From Austropuccinia psidii (lineage: Eukaryota > Basidiomycota > Pucciniomycetes > Pucciniales > Sphaerophragmiaceae): a stretch of 64,000 nucleotides of DNA. The notes under the pieces were generated by a model. It made no database searches, was not told the origin of the DNA, and saw nothing but the letters and a program-made list of their open reading frames with translations. The position numbers were made by a program, and so were the translations under genes. The stretch covers positions 54,816,937 through 54,880,936 of the forward strand of contig JALGQZ010000001.1 of the NCBI GenBank assembly GCA_023105745.1, in the 5' to 3' direction. Of the stretch, positions 24,623 to 36,709 are shown one piece after another. Positions within the stretch are counted from its first letter, which is position 1. Each line of letters opens with the position of its first letter.

Positions 24623-24990
24623 TTTTGAACCTTGTACCCTTAATTAATATATTTTTAAGCTCTAAAATATATTAATTTAATATTTTTTTCTTACATTTTA
24701 AAGTTAAAATAATTCTTATTTTTGAAATTGTTTTAAAATCTTTTTCATTGAGGAATTTGGTTTAATTTTATATTGTTTTTACACGTGGCGTTTTCACATC
24801 CAAAAACTTATAAAATTATTCTTTGAGTTACTCTGAATTAATTTTCATTCAAAATCTTGAATTTTAATTTTTTTCTTTAAAAAGAATAATTTTTTTAATA
24901 TTAAAAAATATAAAACTTATAAAAAATCTATAAAAATATTTTAAAAAGTATAAAAAATAATTTTTCTCTTTTGTAATTTTCTTTTTCTAG

Positions 24991-25149
24991 TGTCTTTAAT
25001 CAAATACTGTGCAGCTGGCAACAGACTCAGTAAAAGATATATAACTAGTCCAGAATCTTCAGAAGCAGAATCTGAAGACAGTATTGAGGTGCAGATTACT
25101 AAAAGAGGCACCTTATTCAACTCAGAAAAAGCTAAATTACCACCAAAAG
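24991..25149 (+). CDS. Element 1 gag leader exon (candidate)
   Basis: Open segment with no ATG near its beginning, preceded by a polypyrimidine tract and CTAG (TTCTTTTTCTAG), a typical 3' splice site. It ends at AAAAG before GTGTGT, a candidate donor. Text includes SLIKYCAAGNRLSKRY and SEAESEDSIEVQITKRG; it is acidic and Ser/Glu-rich. The equivalent segment in E (44714-44863) has the same TTTTTTAG entry and a stronger donor (GAAG before GTGAGC). I infer it is an internal exon whose start codon lies upstream, possibly in the leader or LTR. Confidence 0.45.
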
Positions 25150-25200
25150 GTGTGTATTTTATCTTATATTTTCACCTTTTATCCTTAAATTGACGTGAAA

Positions 25201-27870
25201 ATGGTGCATAACAGAAATGGAAGCAACTATTCAGTCCAACCAGATGGATGTGGACAAGGAAGAGGCAAGACCAAATACAGAAGTGCCAAGTCTTCCACAA
25301 GAAAGACACATTTGGAGGATGCCAGAGTTGCCCCCCATTCCCCAAGGTCTGTACCAACAGATTTTGACGAAAATTCTGAGCCTGAACTAATTTATGATAA
25401 TATTTCCAGGGCTGAACCATTTTCAAGTGGAAGCAATAGAAATATATCAGAGCCAGTACAAAAATTGGTTCAGAGCAGCCAAAGAAGAGGAGTGGGAAAT
25501 CTGCCCAAGCCTTTGGCAGGGGGCCATGAACTCCTACTTACACATCAAGAGCTTTCTGGGTCAGGAGAAGACCATAGAACTCTTAGGAGGATGGAGCCCC
25601 CTGTCTTGCAAAGACAAGGTCAAAAAGATAAAGAATTGGTTGAAGAACCAGAGTCTTTTATCCATAGACTAGAAGAAAGAGTTGGAAATGACTCCAACTT
25701 TGGATACAGAGGCACCAGTGGCATCTACCAGCTCCAAACCAGCGCCAGAAGCATCCAAGGACAAGCCCAAAGGACCTCAAAAGAAACAGAGAGGTCCCAA
25801 GAACCATCAAGGCAAGGGCAAAGGCAAAGCCAATTGGCACAGACCTTACCCACAAGGGTACAGGATCCCCAGATTGGAGCCTTCAGCCGTGGACAGTGTC
25901 TTCAATATGGCCAGAACTCTTATGGAATTCACAGCCAAGGAGCAGGAAAGGATGAACAGGACTGTTCCACGCAAATACCTGATGTACATAGAAGTATTAG
26001 TGTAGAAATTGGCAAACTTGAGTCAAAGTTAAAGCAAATTACATTAGACATCAATGATTTAAAGAAAAGTGACAACCAACATTCTGAATGGCATCAATTG
26101 ACAACTGTCACCCTTGAGTCAATTGGCAATGCTTGTGAAAGAATTGAGAACCAATGTCAAACTCAGAATAATGACACAGAGGATCTTTCCATTCTTACAG
26201 TAAATGATAGACTTAAAACTCTTGAAGACCATGTCTTACAAATAGTTAAGAACACCAATCAATTTGCTATACATTTAGCAAAAAGTGACAGTGAAAGGCA
26301 GAAATTAAAGAATGAAATAATTGCAAGTGTGGAGCAAATTCATAAGAATCATGAACCACATATGCCAAGACATTCTACACCTTTGACTGAAGAGAAACTT
26401 TCTGTTAAAGAAAGTTTGACTCCATTCTTAGGAGAAAATGTTATTTCTGCAAAGGATATTCCAAAATTAGAAGAATGGCCAACATTCTCTGGTGAAGGAG
26501 AATACAACCATATTGAATTCATCAGGACTATTGATATGTTGCAAGAAGACTTTAATATACCTGATGAAATCATAGTAGGAAAATTACATTGTTTGTTTAC
26601 CAAGACTGCAAAGAAATGGTATTACAAGATGAGAATAGATCATGGAAGACATGACTGGTCTTGGTGGAAATCTGAAGTGATTGGCAAATGGGCCAATAAT
26701 TCTTGGAGGTTTAAAATGGAGAATGCTTTTGAAAGTGCCATTTTTAACTCAGAAAAAGACAAACCACTTACTTGGTTCTTCAAACAAAAAGACAGATTAT
26801 CTGCTTTACACCCAGATATGTCTGACACTATGATTAATATGAAAATATTAAGAAAGTGTGGAGGAGAACTGGAACATGCTATCAAAAGCAGATGTGTGGA
26901 ACCCTGTTCAACAGAGGACTACATTAATGCTATGGAAGATATCATTACCAGAACAAGAATTGGTAAGACTTGGATTAGAAACCCAATAGAGTCCAAAATA
27001 GTCTCAAAGATTCCTAGAGAGGAAAGAAGACCAGAAAGACCTGTCTTGAAGTGTCATAAATGTGGAAGTACTTCACATTTAGCCAACACTTGCCCTAAGA
27101 AGACAAAGATCAATGAAGTTAAAGTCATTGAAGAAATTCAGTGTACTGAAGAGAAAGAAGAATCTGATCAAGATTCTGCAGTCTCTGAAGATACACCAGT
27201 GGAGGACTATCCCATTGAAAACATTTCAGCTTTCTTTGAGGTCACAGAAGTCCATACCCACTTGCCACAGTACAGTGAGGATTGCTGCAACCTGATCAAT
27301 ATCCAAGATGCCAGAATGTGTAAAACAAAACCTGCTAGAGGAAAGGGTTATACTGCTGGAGCATCCTGTATCACATCAGTTCTGATGAGTGATATTGAAG
27401 CCAAAGTAAATTTGGATACAGGGGCATTTTGCACTTGTGTTGGCAAAGATTATCTCCAAATTATACTTCCTGAATGGAAAAAACATCTATTACCAATAGA
27501 AGGTGTACAATTCAGTAGTGCCAGTAACAATATGTACCCCTTGGGCATATTGGACACTAATATTGTATTCCCACATCCAGCAGGAAGTGTAAGAATGAAA
27601 ACTGAGAGTGTAGTAATGGATAATTGCACATCTCAGCACATCATTCTTGGAAATGATTACTTGAATATTTATGGTATTGATATAAATAACCATAAAGACA
27701 TATATTTCACAATTGGAGATAACAAAAGGCAAAAATTTTCTTTCTCCAATATGCCAAAACAGATATCTGTAGTATCTTCTGTCAAAGATACTTACAAAGA
27801 TGAATTTGTGTCTAAACAACTTGTTGAAGCACAAATTAATCCATCATTGTCACCAAAGATGAGGAATTAA
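25201..27870 (+). CDS. gag-pr: Element 1 gag-protease polyprotein
   Basis: An 889-codon frame from the ATG at 25201. Residues about 260-400 are Glu/Lys/Asn-rich with heptad-like spacing (coiled coil). A capsid-like segment begins at LEEWPTFSGEGEYNHIEFI (about 26467-26525) and includes WSWWKSEVIGKWANNSW. The zinc knuckle CHKCGSTSHLANTC (C-x2-C-x4-H-x4-C) is at about 27052-27093. Retropepsin: VNLDTGAFCTCVG at about 27407-27445, with GNDYLNIYGID near 27650. The frame ends at TAA 27868, where E reads Lys (AAA), so this looks like a nonsense mutation rather than the natural end. The first 270 codons overlap the conserved matrix-like frame and may not be the translated frame there. Confidence 0.8.
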   Translation: MVHNRNGSNYSVQPDGCGQGRGKTKYRSAKSSTRKTHLEDARVAPHSPRSVPTDFDENSEPELIYDNISRAEPFSSGSNRNISEPVQKLVQSSQRRGVGNLPKPLAGGHELLLTHQELSGSGEDHRTLRRMEPPVLQRQGQKDKELVEEPESFIHRLEERVGNDSNFGYRGTSGIYQLQTSARSIQGQAQRTSKETERSQEPSRQGQRQSQLAQTLPTRVQDPQIGAFSRGQCLQYGQNSYGIHSQGAGKDEQDCSTQIPDVHRSISVEIGKLESKLKQITLDINDLKKSDNQHSEWHQLTTVTLESIGNACERIENQCQTQNNDTEDLSILTVNDRLKTLEDHVLQIVKNTNQFAIHLAKSDSERQKLKNEIIASVEQIHKNHEPHMPRHSTPLTEEKLSVKESLTPFLGENVISAKDIPKLEEWPTFSGEGEYNHIEFIRTIDMLQEDFNIPDEIIVGKLHCLFTKTAKKWYYKMRIDHGRHDWSWWKSEVIGKWANNSWRFKMENAFESAIFNSEKDKPLTWFFKQKDRLSALHPDMSDTMINMKILRKCGGELEHAIKSRCVEPCSTEDYINAMEDIITRTRIGKTWIRNPIESKIVSKIPREERRPERPVLKCHKCGSTSHLANTCPKKTKINEVKVIEEIQCTEEKEESDQDSAVSEDTPVEDYPIENISAFFEVTEVHTHLPQYSEDCCNLINIQDARMCKTKPARGKGYTAGASCITSVLMSDIEAKVNLDTGAFCTCVGKDYLQIILPEWKKHLLPIEGVQFSSASNNMYPLGILDTNIVFPHPAGSVRMKTESVVMDNCTSQHIILGNDYLNIYGIDINNHKDIYFTIGDNKRQKFSFSNMPKQISVVSSVKDTYKDEFVSKQLVEAQINPSLSPKMRN
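25394..26005 (+). CDS. Element 1 gag N-terminal frame (matrix-like)
   Basis: Frame conserved with E 43924-44391. Shared segments: IYxSQYK, WEIC/WEML..QGxMNS, GWxPLSxK, KKIK, EAPVAS, a Lys-rich stretch, [16 protein letters not shown]. Roughly 45% identity by eye, much higher than the overlapping frame. A single TAG at 25670-25672 interrupts it; E has no stop there. It overlaps the longer gag frame that starts upstream at 25201 and lies -1 relative to this one, so a frame transition or splice is needed to join it to capsid. Basic stretches suggest RNA or membrane binding; function is inferred. Confidence 0.6.
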
Positions 27871-28602
27871 CTTATTGATGTATTATATACATACAATAAT
27901 GCATATGCATCTGATAATGAGCCATTAGGTGCTATAAGAGGACATGAAATTGATATTACTCTTAATATTGATAGACCATATCCTCCAGTACTTAGAAGAC
28001 CAGCTTATCCAGCCAGTCCCAGAGCTAGAGAAGCCTTGGAAAAACATATCAAAGAGTTGATCCAACTTGGTGTACTGAGGAAAGTAGGCCATAATGAGGA
28101 AGTTGAAGTGACAACACCTGTTATTATTGCATGGAGTAATGATAAGTCAAGAATGGTTGGAGATTTTAGAGCTTTGAATACCTACACAGTTCCAGATAGG
28201 TATCCAATCCCTAGAATCCAAAAAACCTTGACTCAATTGTCTAAAGCCAAGTATATAACATCAATGGATGCATTGAAAGGCTTCCATCAAGATGTTTTGA
28301 CGCCTAAAGCTAGGAAATTACTTAGAATTATCACTCACTGTGGTATTTATGAGTATCTTAGAATGCCATTTGGCATTAAAAATGCTCCATCTCATTATCA
28401 AAGAATGATGAATACCATCTTCCCCACAGAATTTTCTGAAGGATGGCTTATCATTTATATTGATGATATTATTATATGTTCTGACTCATGGTCTTTGCAC
28501 CTTGAAAGACTTGCAAGAGTACTTCATAAAGTCGCAGAAGTGAACATGAAAATTTCACTTAAGAAATGCAATTTTGGTTTTGAAGAACTCAAAGCATTAT
28601 GA
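27871..28602 (+). CDS. pol: Element 1 reverse transcriptase
   Basis: In frame with the upstream polyprotein after the TAA at 27868. Contains [68 protein letters not shown] and the catalytic YIDDI (28456-28470). These are the ordered blocks of Ty3/Gypsy RT. It ends at TGA 28600-28602, where E has Gly (GGA), and about 24 bp further on a single G is missing (GGTATTGAC against E's GGCATAGAC). The thumb, RNase H and integrase therefore continue in another frame. Confidence 0.88.
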   Translation, partial: LIDVLYTYNNAYASDNEPLGAIRGHEIDITLNIDRPYPPVLRRPAYPASPRAREALEKHIKELIQLGVLRKVGHNEEVEVTTPVIIAWSNDKSRMVGDFRALNTYTVPDRYPIPRIQKTLTQLSKAKYITSMDALKGFHQDVLTPKARKLLRIITHCGIYEYLRMPFGIKNAPSHYQRMMNTIFPTEFSEGWLIIYIDDIIICSDSWSLHLERLARVLHKVAEVNMKISLKKCNFGFEELKAL

Positions 28603-28624
28603 CATGTTGTTTCTGGTTTGAGCT

Positions 28625-30908
28625 TGGTATTGACAAGAATAAAGTGGCAGCAGTGTTACTTAAGCCAATACCCCAGAATAAAAAAGAAATGATGTCTTTT
28701 CTTGGATTTGCTAGTTACTATAGGCAACACTTGAACAATTTTGCAATTATAGCCAAGTCACTCTATAGAATCTGTGATCAACAGACTGTATTTGAGATGA
28801 CACAGGAAAGAATTAAAGCTTATGAGACGATAAAGAAAGCCCTTACAGAAGCACCTTTACTCCTCATGCCTGACTGGAATATTCCTTTTAAGTTGTACAT
28901 TGATGCATGTGGAGATGGATTAGGGGCAGCCTTACATCAAGTCCAAATTATTGATGACAAACCTACAGAAGGACCAGTTTGTTATATCTCAAGGCAAATC
29001 AAACCAACAGAAGCCAGATATGGTGCAAGCCAAATGGAGTGCTTATGTTTGGTATGGGCACTTGAGAAATTACACTATTACCTTGATGGCAGTGTTTTTG
29101 AAGTGATAACTGACTGTAATGCCGTAAAATCACTTCTTAACATGAAAACTCCCAACAGAAATATGTTGAGATGGCAAATAGCGATTCAAGAATATAGAGG
29201 AAACATGACTATAGTTCATAAAGCAGGAAACATTCACAAAAGTGCTGATGGACTTAGTAGATGGGCTTTAGCCAACACTCCTGATAACCCAGCTTATGTA
29301 CCTTTGGAAGCTGAACCACAGATTCCAATTGAAGGAATTAACATAACTGATATTGGGACTGAATTCTTTGAAGAGGTCAGAGAGTCTTATAAACAAGACA
29401 AGAATTGCCATATCTTGACTTCTTTATTGGATAAAGACTGTAAAGACACATCTTTGGTTAATACACTAGATGAAGTTTGGAAAAATTCCTATTCTGAAGG
29501 AAGATTTCACTTGTTTGATGGGATTATTTACCATAGAACAAAACATTCTTGTGTGATGACACTGTGTAGTAGATTGCTTATCAATACCATTCTTCATGAA
29601 TGCCACGATAGCATTTACTCTGGACACCTATCAGAAGACAGAACACTTGAAAAAGTGAAGAACTGTGCATGGTGGCCATCTTGGAGAAAAGAAACCATTG
29701 AGTATTGCCATACCTGTGATAGATGCCAGAAAGCAAACAGGAGTACAGGCAAGAAATTTGGATTGATGATCCATATTCAAGAACCAAAATCCCCTTGGGA
29801 AGTTGTTCACATGGATTGGGTCACAGAACTTCCTCCAAGTGGTGACAAAGGTTATAATGCTTGCTTAGTCATTGTAGACAGATATAGCAAAACTCCCATA
29901 TTCTTACCATGGCAAAAAGATGACACTGCTATGGATACAGCTCTTCTTTTATGGAGTAGAGTTATTTCTAATACAGGATTATTTAAGACTATCATAAGTG
30001 ACAGAGATCCCAAATTCACATCTGCACTTTGGACCAATCTTCATAGATTGTTTGGGACTAAGTTATCATTCTCTACAGCATATCACCCTCAAACAGATGG
30101 GCTAGCAGAGAGGATGATTCAAACTTTAGAAGACATGATCGGGAGATTCTGTGCTTATGGATTAGAATTCAAAGACTCAGATGGCTTTCCCCATGACTGG
30201 TGCACTCTGATACCTGCATTAGAATTGGCATACAAGACATCAGTCCATTCTTCCACAGGACAAACTCCTGCTATGTTAGAGAAAGGATGGAATCCAAGAC
30301 TCCCAGCAGATACACTGAGGAAAGACTTGATTGACATTCATCCTACAGCTTCCAGCTTCAAGATAATGCTTGATAAAGTAAAACATCATGCAAAACAAAG
30401 TGTGGATGATGCTTTTGAGTATGCAAAACAGAAGTGGGACAAGAGTCATAAAGTACCAGACTTCAAAGTAGGGGACTTAGTTTTAGTTTCAACCTTGAAT
30501 TTTAATAATATCAAAGGCCCAAAGAAACTTAAAGATTCTTATGTAGGACCTTTTCTTATTGTTGCTTTACATGGAACCAATGCAGTTCAAGTGGAATTGA
30601 GTGGTGAATTGGAAAATAAACACCCCACCTTTCCAGTCAGATTGATAAAGCCTTATCAACCAGCTGATAAAGAATTGTTTCATTTAAGGAACCCAACTCC
30701 TTTAACTGTACCACCTGTGGAACAGAATGAAGACAAAAAGATAAAGAAAGTCATTAAAGAAAGGAGACTTAGGGGTAAAAATCAAAGAGAATATCTTGTC
30801 ACATATAGAAATCCAGTACATGAAGATGAATGGATGGCAGAATCAGAAATACCTGACTCAGATAAACTCTTAAGAAGATTTAGACATGAAAGAAGGCCAC
30901 AAGCCTGA
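28625..30908 (+). CDS. pol: Element 1 RNase H, integrase and chromodomain
   Basis: A long uninterrupted frame. RT thumb: [17 protein letters not shown]. RNase [33 protein letters not shown] and DCNAVKSLL (28880-29140). Integrase HHCC finger: HECHDS...H...CHTCDRC (29590-29735). Catalytic core: MDWVTELPP (D), SDRDPKFTS (D) and DGLAERM (E) at 29810-30120, with the expected spacing. C-terminal SH3-like domain: [22 protein letters not shown]. The last 50 or so codons ([22 protein letters not shown]) form a chromodomain, which in chromoviruses directs integration to marked chromatin. The stop is TGA at 30906-30908. Confidence 0.92.
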
Positions 30909-31036
30909 ATATGTCTATAAATGTGCTTTAAATTACTTGATCTGAGTAATGTGAAGAGGTTGGACAGTGGAAATTAACCCCCTTTTGGGCCTTATTCTTT
31001 TATCACTAATAAAATTGTAGTACAATTTTATTTTTT

Positions 31037-31048
31037 GGTGGGAGGGAA
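31037..31048 (+). other. Polypurine tract of element 1
   Basis: GGTGGGAGGGAA immediately before the 3' LTR and after a T run. E and F have GGTGGTAGGGAA at the matching place on the minus strand. It primes plus-strand DNA synthesis. Confidence 0.85.
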
Positions 31049-32969
31049 TGTGAGCCTTGAGGTATATTTTACATACCCAAATAGGCCACAATTATCTTAA
31101 AAAGAAATTGTGAATTATGCAAAACTCATAAGTCATGCATATATCCAAAATTCATCATTTTCAATTTCAGAAAAGATGAATAACTTTTTATTGAGTAAGT
31201 AAATCCATGGATTTAAGACCAGATTTGGATTCTACACAAAAATTCACCTAGGGTAGCCCCATAGAGTGAATAAGCTCAATTTAAGTATTTGAGGTGGTAA
31301 AATGGAAAATACTTCAATACCACATCATTAATACCACATAAAAGATCTGTGAAAATTTTTGTTTTTCTTGATTTTTAGCCAAAATAATGGGAAAGTGAGA
31401 AATCCCATGTTACATATACACTAAAAATAGTGTTATGCATGTTTTGAGCACTTAATATCATGGTATTCTTACATGGACTTTTGGTACACCCATAGTGGAT
31501 ATCTCACTTTAAGCTTAATTTTCTATTTTTACGTGAAAAATAAGTAAGGGGGACAAAAGACATCAAAGAGAGCCAGGGTACCCAACTTCTGAGGCCTCAG
31601 AGGCATGGATTGCTCCAGAGCATGAATCCATGGCTCATCTTAGCCCAATTGGTAAACTAAAACTCTTTAGGAACTTGGTTACCAAGTTACACCTACTGTA
31701 ATCATAAGAAAATAGCAAATAACCTGCTATTTTGACGTGCCAAGGAGGTAATGAGCTACTTAGACTCCTGTAACCATGTCAATTCTTGATGACTTTCCAT
31801 TACTAGACCCTAAAAGAGTAATTAAAACCCTTTTGGGACATATATTCATTGATTTACCTCATAGCAACCAGCAAAATACTGCTATTTGCAATTCTACGTA
31901 GAAATGAGGTAAAAACTTCAAAAATTCATTAAAAATACAATTCTTAATGAATCTTTCTGAAACTTGCAGGACTGATAGAGAACTGTATTATCTATGATAC
32001 AACGAAAAAGAATTATGGTTTTACTAGTAAAATTAAAAGTTTTACTTACAGTCCATTTTTGACCATTCTACGTGAAACACTGAATCTTCAAAAATTCACA
32101 GTAATTACAACCTGTGATGAAATTGGAAATAACATTGATAACTTTGAGAAATCAATGATTATTTTAGAATAAAAGAAGATTTACAGATGTTACTCCTTTT
32201 ATTCTTAACCATATTGGGGTTGGTAGTCACGTAAAAGCATCAATTAAGTAATTATGATAATCTTACATGACACCTGATGATGCAATCAATAATGCAAAAA
32301 AGTTTATTGTTTCCTCACTCACTGGTTTTTCAGTTTGCTCCATGGCACGCCTCTGTGAGCTGTTGTTGACTTAAAAGAGGCCTCCTCTTGCTGTTTTTTC
32401 CAAGAATCATCTTATCAATTTATTAAATCATTATTACCAACAAGTAAGTATTAGTTACAGCTATTCTTAAGTGTTTTGAATTTTTCAGAATCAACCAGAA
32501 AGACGTGAAATCATAGAATCCAACTATATATTGTTGTAATACTGTTCTAAATCCTTTTTATCCCTTAAATACACAATTCCACGTCAAATTTCTCTACTTT
32601 TATCTATCAATAAGTTCTTTGGAGTATTAGTGAGTCATTTATCTTTAATTCTTAAAGTTTTTCTCTAGTAATAGTTTTCTTCAAGAATTATCTTTATGAT
32701 TATTCTTGTGAAAGATAATTATATATTAAAATAATTTTATTATTTTAATAAAAGAAGTTTTTATTATTAAATTCTTCTTGTAATTGATTCTTGTAGACAA
32801 TTACTGCTCACTGTTATAATCAATAGTAGTGTATAACACGTGAAAGGAATAATTTTATAATTATTTAATTGTGGTTATAATTATTTTTTATTATTATATT
32901 TCATAAGAACAGACATAGTACTGTTTATTAATAGTAATATTATCATCAGTTTCATAGTCACATCTTACA
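31049..32969 (+). repeat. Element 1 3' LTR
   Basis: 1921 bp, collinear with the 5' LTR without any length change. About 40 substitutions by eye. Followed by TTCCC, the second target-site copy. Confidence 0.92.
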
Positions 32970-32974
32970 TTCCC

Positions 32975-33250
32975 TGACTTGGACAAAACAGCATAAGTAT
33001 CATCTGATTCTTCCGCTTCCAGAGAAAATTCCATATCATCCTCCTGACCATACTCAGAATTTCCTTTAAAATTCCTGGATATTTTACAACTCCTGAGAAC
33101 TATATTAATATTTTAAAACCCACTTCCTCCTCCTGGATGTCATTTTTTCCTTAATAATTGGAGCTCAGTTGAGGAGCTTATTATGTGCCATATTAGAGAG
33201 CCCCGTTAATGGAAGAAGCAAAATATTGTGATCCTCCATTTCCTTCAGGA
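32975..33250 (-). pseudogene. Relic K, 5' part
   Basis: Reading on the minus strand gives SEYGQEDDMEFSLEAEESDDTYAVLSKSG, an acidic segment that continues into 22676 when element 1 is removed. Further upstream, up to 33250, the text is broken. No family recognised. Confidence 0.4.
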
Positions 33251-36200
33251 GGTGAGTGTTTTACCGGAATTGTGTTACAAAAGTGAATTAAATAATAATA
33301 AAAAAGCATTCACTTAGTGAAATATTTGGTGAGTCAATATCAATGTCTCAAAGATAGAATAATACAATCTATTAAATAAAAAAAAACAGCAGATATCTTG
33401 AGGTAGAGGAATAAAATGGAGAATATTGGGGAATCAATATGTAACATATTGAGCGCAAAATAGATTGAAAATGGATAAATATTACAGTGAGACAAAAAAC
33501 TCTTTGGAGGAAATTTTATTTTTATTTTTCCCAAAATACCATTTTTTAACAAACATCGATTCCATTAGAGAGTAATTATAATAAGAATTTTATGAATGTG
33601 ACCTGAATGATTAAATTGGAAGAAATAATAGTTAAAAAAGAAGCTCAGTAGAAAGGTGCTTCAAGATGGAAATGTTTTCTTGAGGATTGACCAAAATTAT
33701 GAGAGAAAAAATGAATGTCCATCAGGAATGAATGAGGGATAAATGAGGGAAATCATGGTTAAGCTGATGAAAGAATTGTAAATTCTGAATGATTGGAGTA
33801 GAAGCATGTCTAATAATGGATGAAAGAGAATAAATTATCAACCAATTGATCCGATGTCACAGGGACCCTTGACATTAATAGCTTCCTAGAAATTGGTCAA
33901 CTCGAGCTGAATTTGAGGAATTGGATACAATTGAGGAGAGAAAAGGATATATTTATTTGACTATGATTCAGTAAAGAAACTGACTAATATAATAAGAGAA
34001 AACCAAGTAGAACCATCAATCACCCTGTCAACCTGTTCAGAAATAATAAGGGAGCTATTAAGGAGGTGACCACCTTTAGCCACTGGGAAGGAAAGATGTA
34101 TTTTCAAATCACTGCTTTAGACCTACCAATATTTGATATTGAGATGAAAGGGAATAAAGGAAAAGAATAAATACAGGAGATCATTCAACTGGAAGAAAGC
34201 CTCAGGGTTGCAAGAGAGGGTGGTACATGTAAACCACTGAGAGAATGAGAGCTCAATTGAGTTTTCAACCTTAATTCACATTCTGGGGAAAGGATCTAGC
34301 CAGCTTCAAAAATGGGAACAGTGCAAAAGAATTATTTCTTTATTGATATTGTACCAGGAATAAAAGATATATAAATAGAATCTATACCTAGGATATATTA
34401 AGAGAAATAATGTACTCAGATCAACTGAGTACTAAAGCTCTAACTTCATATGAAGATATTATATAATTTGTTTTTTTACTCAACAGTTAAAATCTCATGT
34501 TAAAGACATAATGGGTATTTAGTAGTGATACATAGCTGCATTTCATACTTAGGGATTTTGGAAAAAATTAAATATCACTATTATTTTCACACTTATTTCT
34601 TATGGTGTACCAAATATTTTAGTAGAATTCAACTTGATCCAAGGGTCCCTGGAGGTAAATCACAATTTTAAAACCAACTTAAATATTGCTTGATATTTTA
34701 AATTAAAGATTGAAGCCTTTCAGAATACGAAAACCAATTCCTTTCAAATAATATATTTTACATTTCTCTTACTATTACTCTTCAAATATTTCTCAAGGGA
34801 AAAAAAGAGCTGCACATGTAACAAAAATGAAAATTATCCCCAAAATGATATTAAGTATGATTAAACAGAAATATTAAATCTCAAAAAAAGATTTCCTAAT
34901 TGCAGATTATTTCAGTAAAATGTTATTGCACTATCATCAATGGGGAACTATTCTATCTTTCAGTAAAAAGGTCATAAGAATTATTCAAATCAAAGAAAAG
35001 AGATAGATGAACATCTTTCAGAAGTGAAATATTAAGAATTGAACACACTGGACTTTATGAGCTATTTGCTGTACAAAATTGTAAACTTTTTTACCAAATT
35101 AAGCTGTAAATTCCAAATTGATTGCAAGCTTCAAGTAAATGGTCTTATGTTGTTCTCTGAGTTCTTGGAAAGGTTGAATAGACCCAATACTTGAAATTAG
35201 TCATCTAAGTAGACTTTCAAATAATTATTATTTGAACTTATCCTTTTTAATGTAATTTGGAATAATAATCATAATAGATTTTGAATTTAAACCTAATACA
35301 TTTGGCCATATGAGCTGTAAATCCCTTATCCTCATAATTCTCAAATTTAATACATATACCATTGGTAGCATTATTACTTTCTTTTCGACAAGGAATAGTG
35401 TCTTTCAAAATTGAATGGCTGGATGAATATCAATATCCGGGAAGCTTAAGGGTTTTGTTGAATGTGGAAAAGAGACTTGTAAAGTTAATGGAAAAATCCA
35501 ATCCTTCAGCTATCAGAGATTTAGATGATTTGGCTTCTTTGTGTAGAATGTTACTTATTAAATGATATATTATGGAAGTGAACCTGTGAAAATGGATTAA
35601 AATTGTTTGGTCTTCCTTAATAATGGCCATTTATTATGCTTGATGTTTCCTTTTTTTTCAAAAAAAAGAAGCCAACAATACAAAATAAAAGGATGATTAG
35701 CTATTAATTAAGAAGATTAAAAAAAATGAGGAGGAAAACCCCTTTAAAAAGGGACAAGGTTGAGAATTTATTGCCAATTTCAATTCGGTGAAAGGAACGT
35801 TGTTGAAAAATTAAAGTCAAAAATTCAATGAGGAATATTTGAGTCATACAAATTTTCAATCTCTCAAGAATATTTCAAAATTCCTGCTGTGAATAGCGTT
35901 TATAATAATTTGGAATTTAAATATTGTCAGGCTTGATGATGAAAGTTTATATTTGGTTTTCAATGCAACAAATCAAAAATGAACTGCAAAAGTCTTTAAT
36001 TAAGCTTCAAATATGGAAGCAAAATTTTAAAGTTTCTCTTAAGATGTAAGAAATAAGAATTCTCTTGATATAGGTATTTCCCCATAGGCTGACAATATGT
36101 GGCATGAAAGCTCTAGTTTAAATGTTAGTTTCTTATTATTGAGTGGTTTCTGAAGATGATCAGAGGAGGAATTACTATCAGATAAAAAGAACAAGAAAGC

Positions 36201-36709
36201 TGAGAGGTTGCATTGCAAGAAAGAGCATATCTGAAGATGCTCAGAGAACGAGATACAATCAGAGCGAAAGAACATGAAAGCTGATAAGTTGCATGAGAAA
36301 ACAACTCCTCAGCTTAGATACATGACTTATATATTAAATAAATAGAATAAAAATAGATAAAAGTAAACACCAAAAGCAACTTACTTATCTAGAAAAAAGT
36401 AAAAGAGAACTACTTCAATTACAACTAATGTAATTTAATACCCTTCTAGGTGCAAATCATGACAATTTTAGAGAAGAGAAGTGTTCCTGATTCTTCTTTC
36501 TTCCCAGAGACTTTGTGAATATGTTAGACGGCATTAATTTTGTCAAAATGTATTTAAAATCAATGATTTCCTCATACAATAACTGATGTCAACAGTGAAG
36601 ATGTAATTTGATGTTGATAGAGGGGATTCTTGAGAAGACAAACAGCTACTTGGTTTTTGACGAACAAATGAACTTTGACTGCTAGGGAAAGATCTGATAT
36701 GAGCTCAAG
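33251..36709. other. No recognisable gene
   Basis: About 3.5 kb of AT-rich sequence. Short open stretches (for example 35362-35565 plus, 36039-36275 minus) show no domain I can name. The purine-rich plus strand of 33600-34450 gives broken coding-like fragments only. It may hold an old decayed gene or element. Confidence 0.4.

Larger units (their letters stand above)
22682..32969 (+). mobile_element. Element 1: full-length Ty3/Gypsy chromovirus-type retrotransposon
   Basis: A 10,288-bp element with two LTRs of 1921 bp each (22682-24602 and 31049-32969). It is flanked by a perfect 5-bp target duplication TTCCC (22677-22681 and 32970-32974). Order: 5' LTR, PBS, leader exon, overlapping gag frames, protease, RT, RNase H, integrase, chromodomain, PPT, 3' LTR. 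By eye the LTRs differ at about 40 positions (about 2%), so insertion is fairly recent. It interrupts relic K. Coding is almost complete but carries stops at 25670, 27868 and 28600 and a 1-bp deletion near 28626, so this copy is probably not autonomous. Confidence 0.93.

Noticed and set aside
25941..25990. Slippery heptamer in element 1 equivalent to that of E
   Set aside because: The aligned stretch (ACTGTTCCACGCAAATACC) has no X-XXY-YYZ heptamer in the needed phase.
33251..36709. Coding-like fragments on the plus strand at 33800-34300
   Set aside because: No frame stays open or resembles a known family; kept as unassigned.
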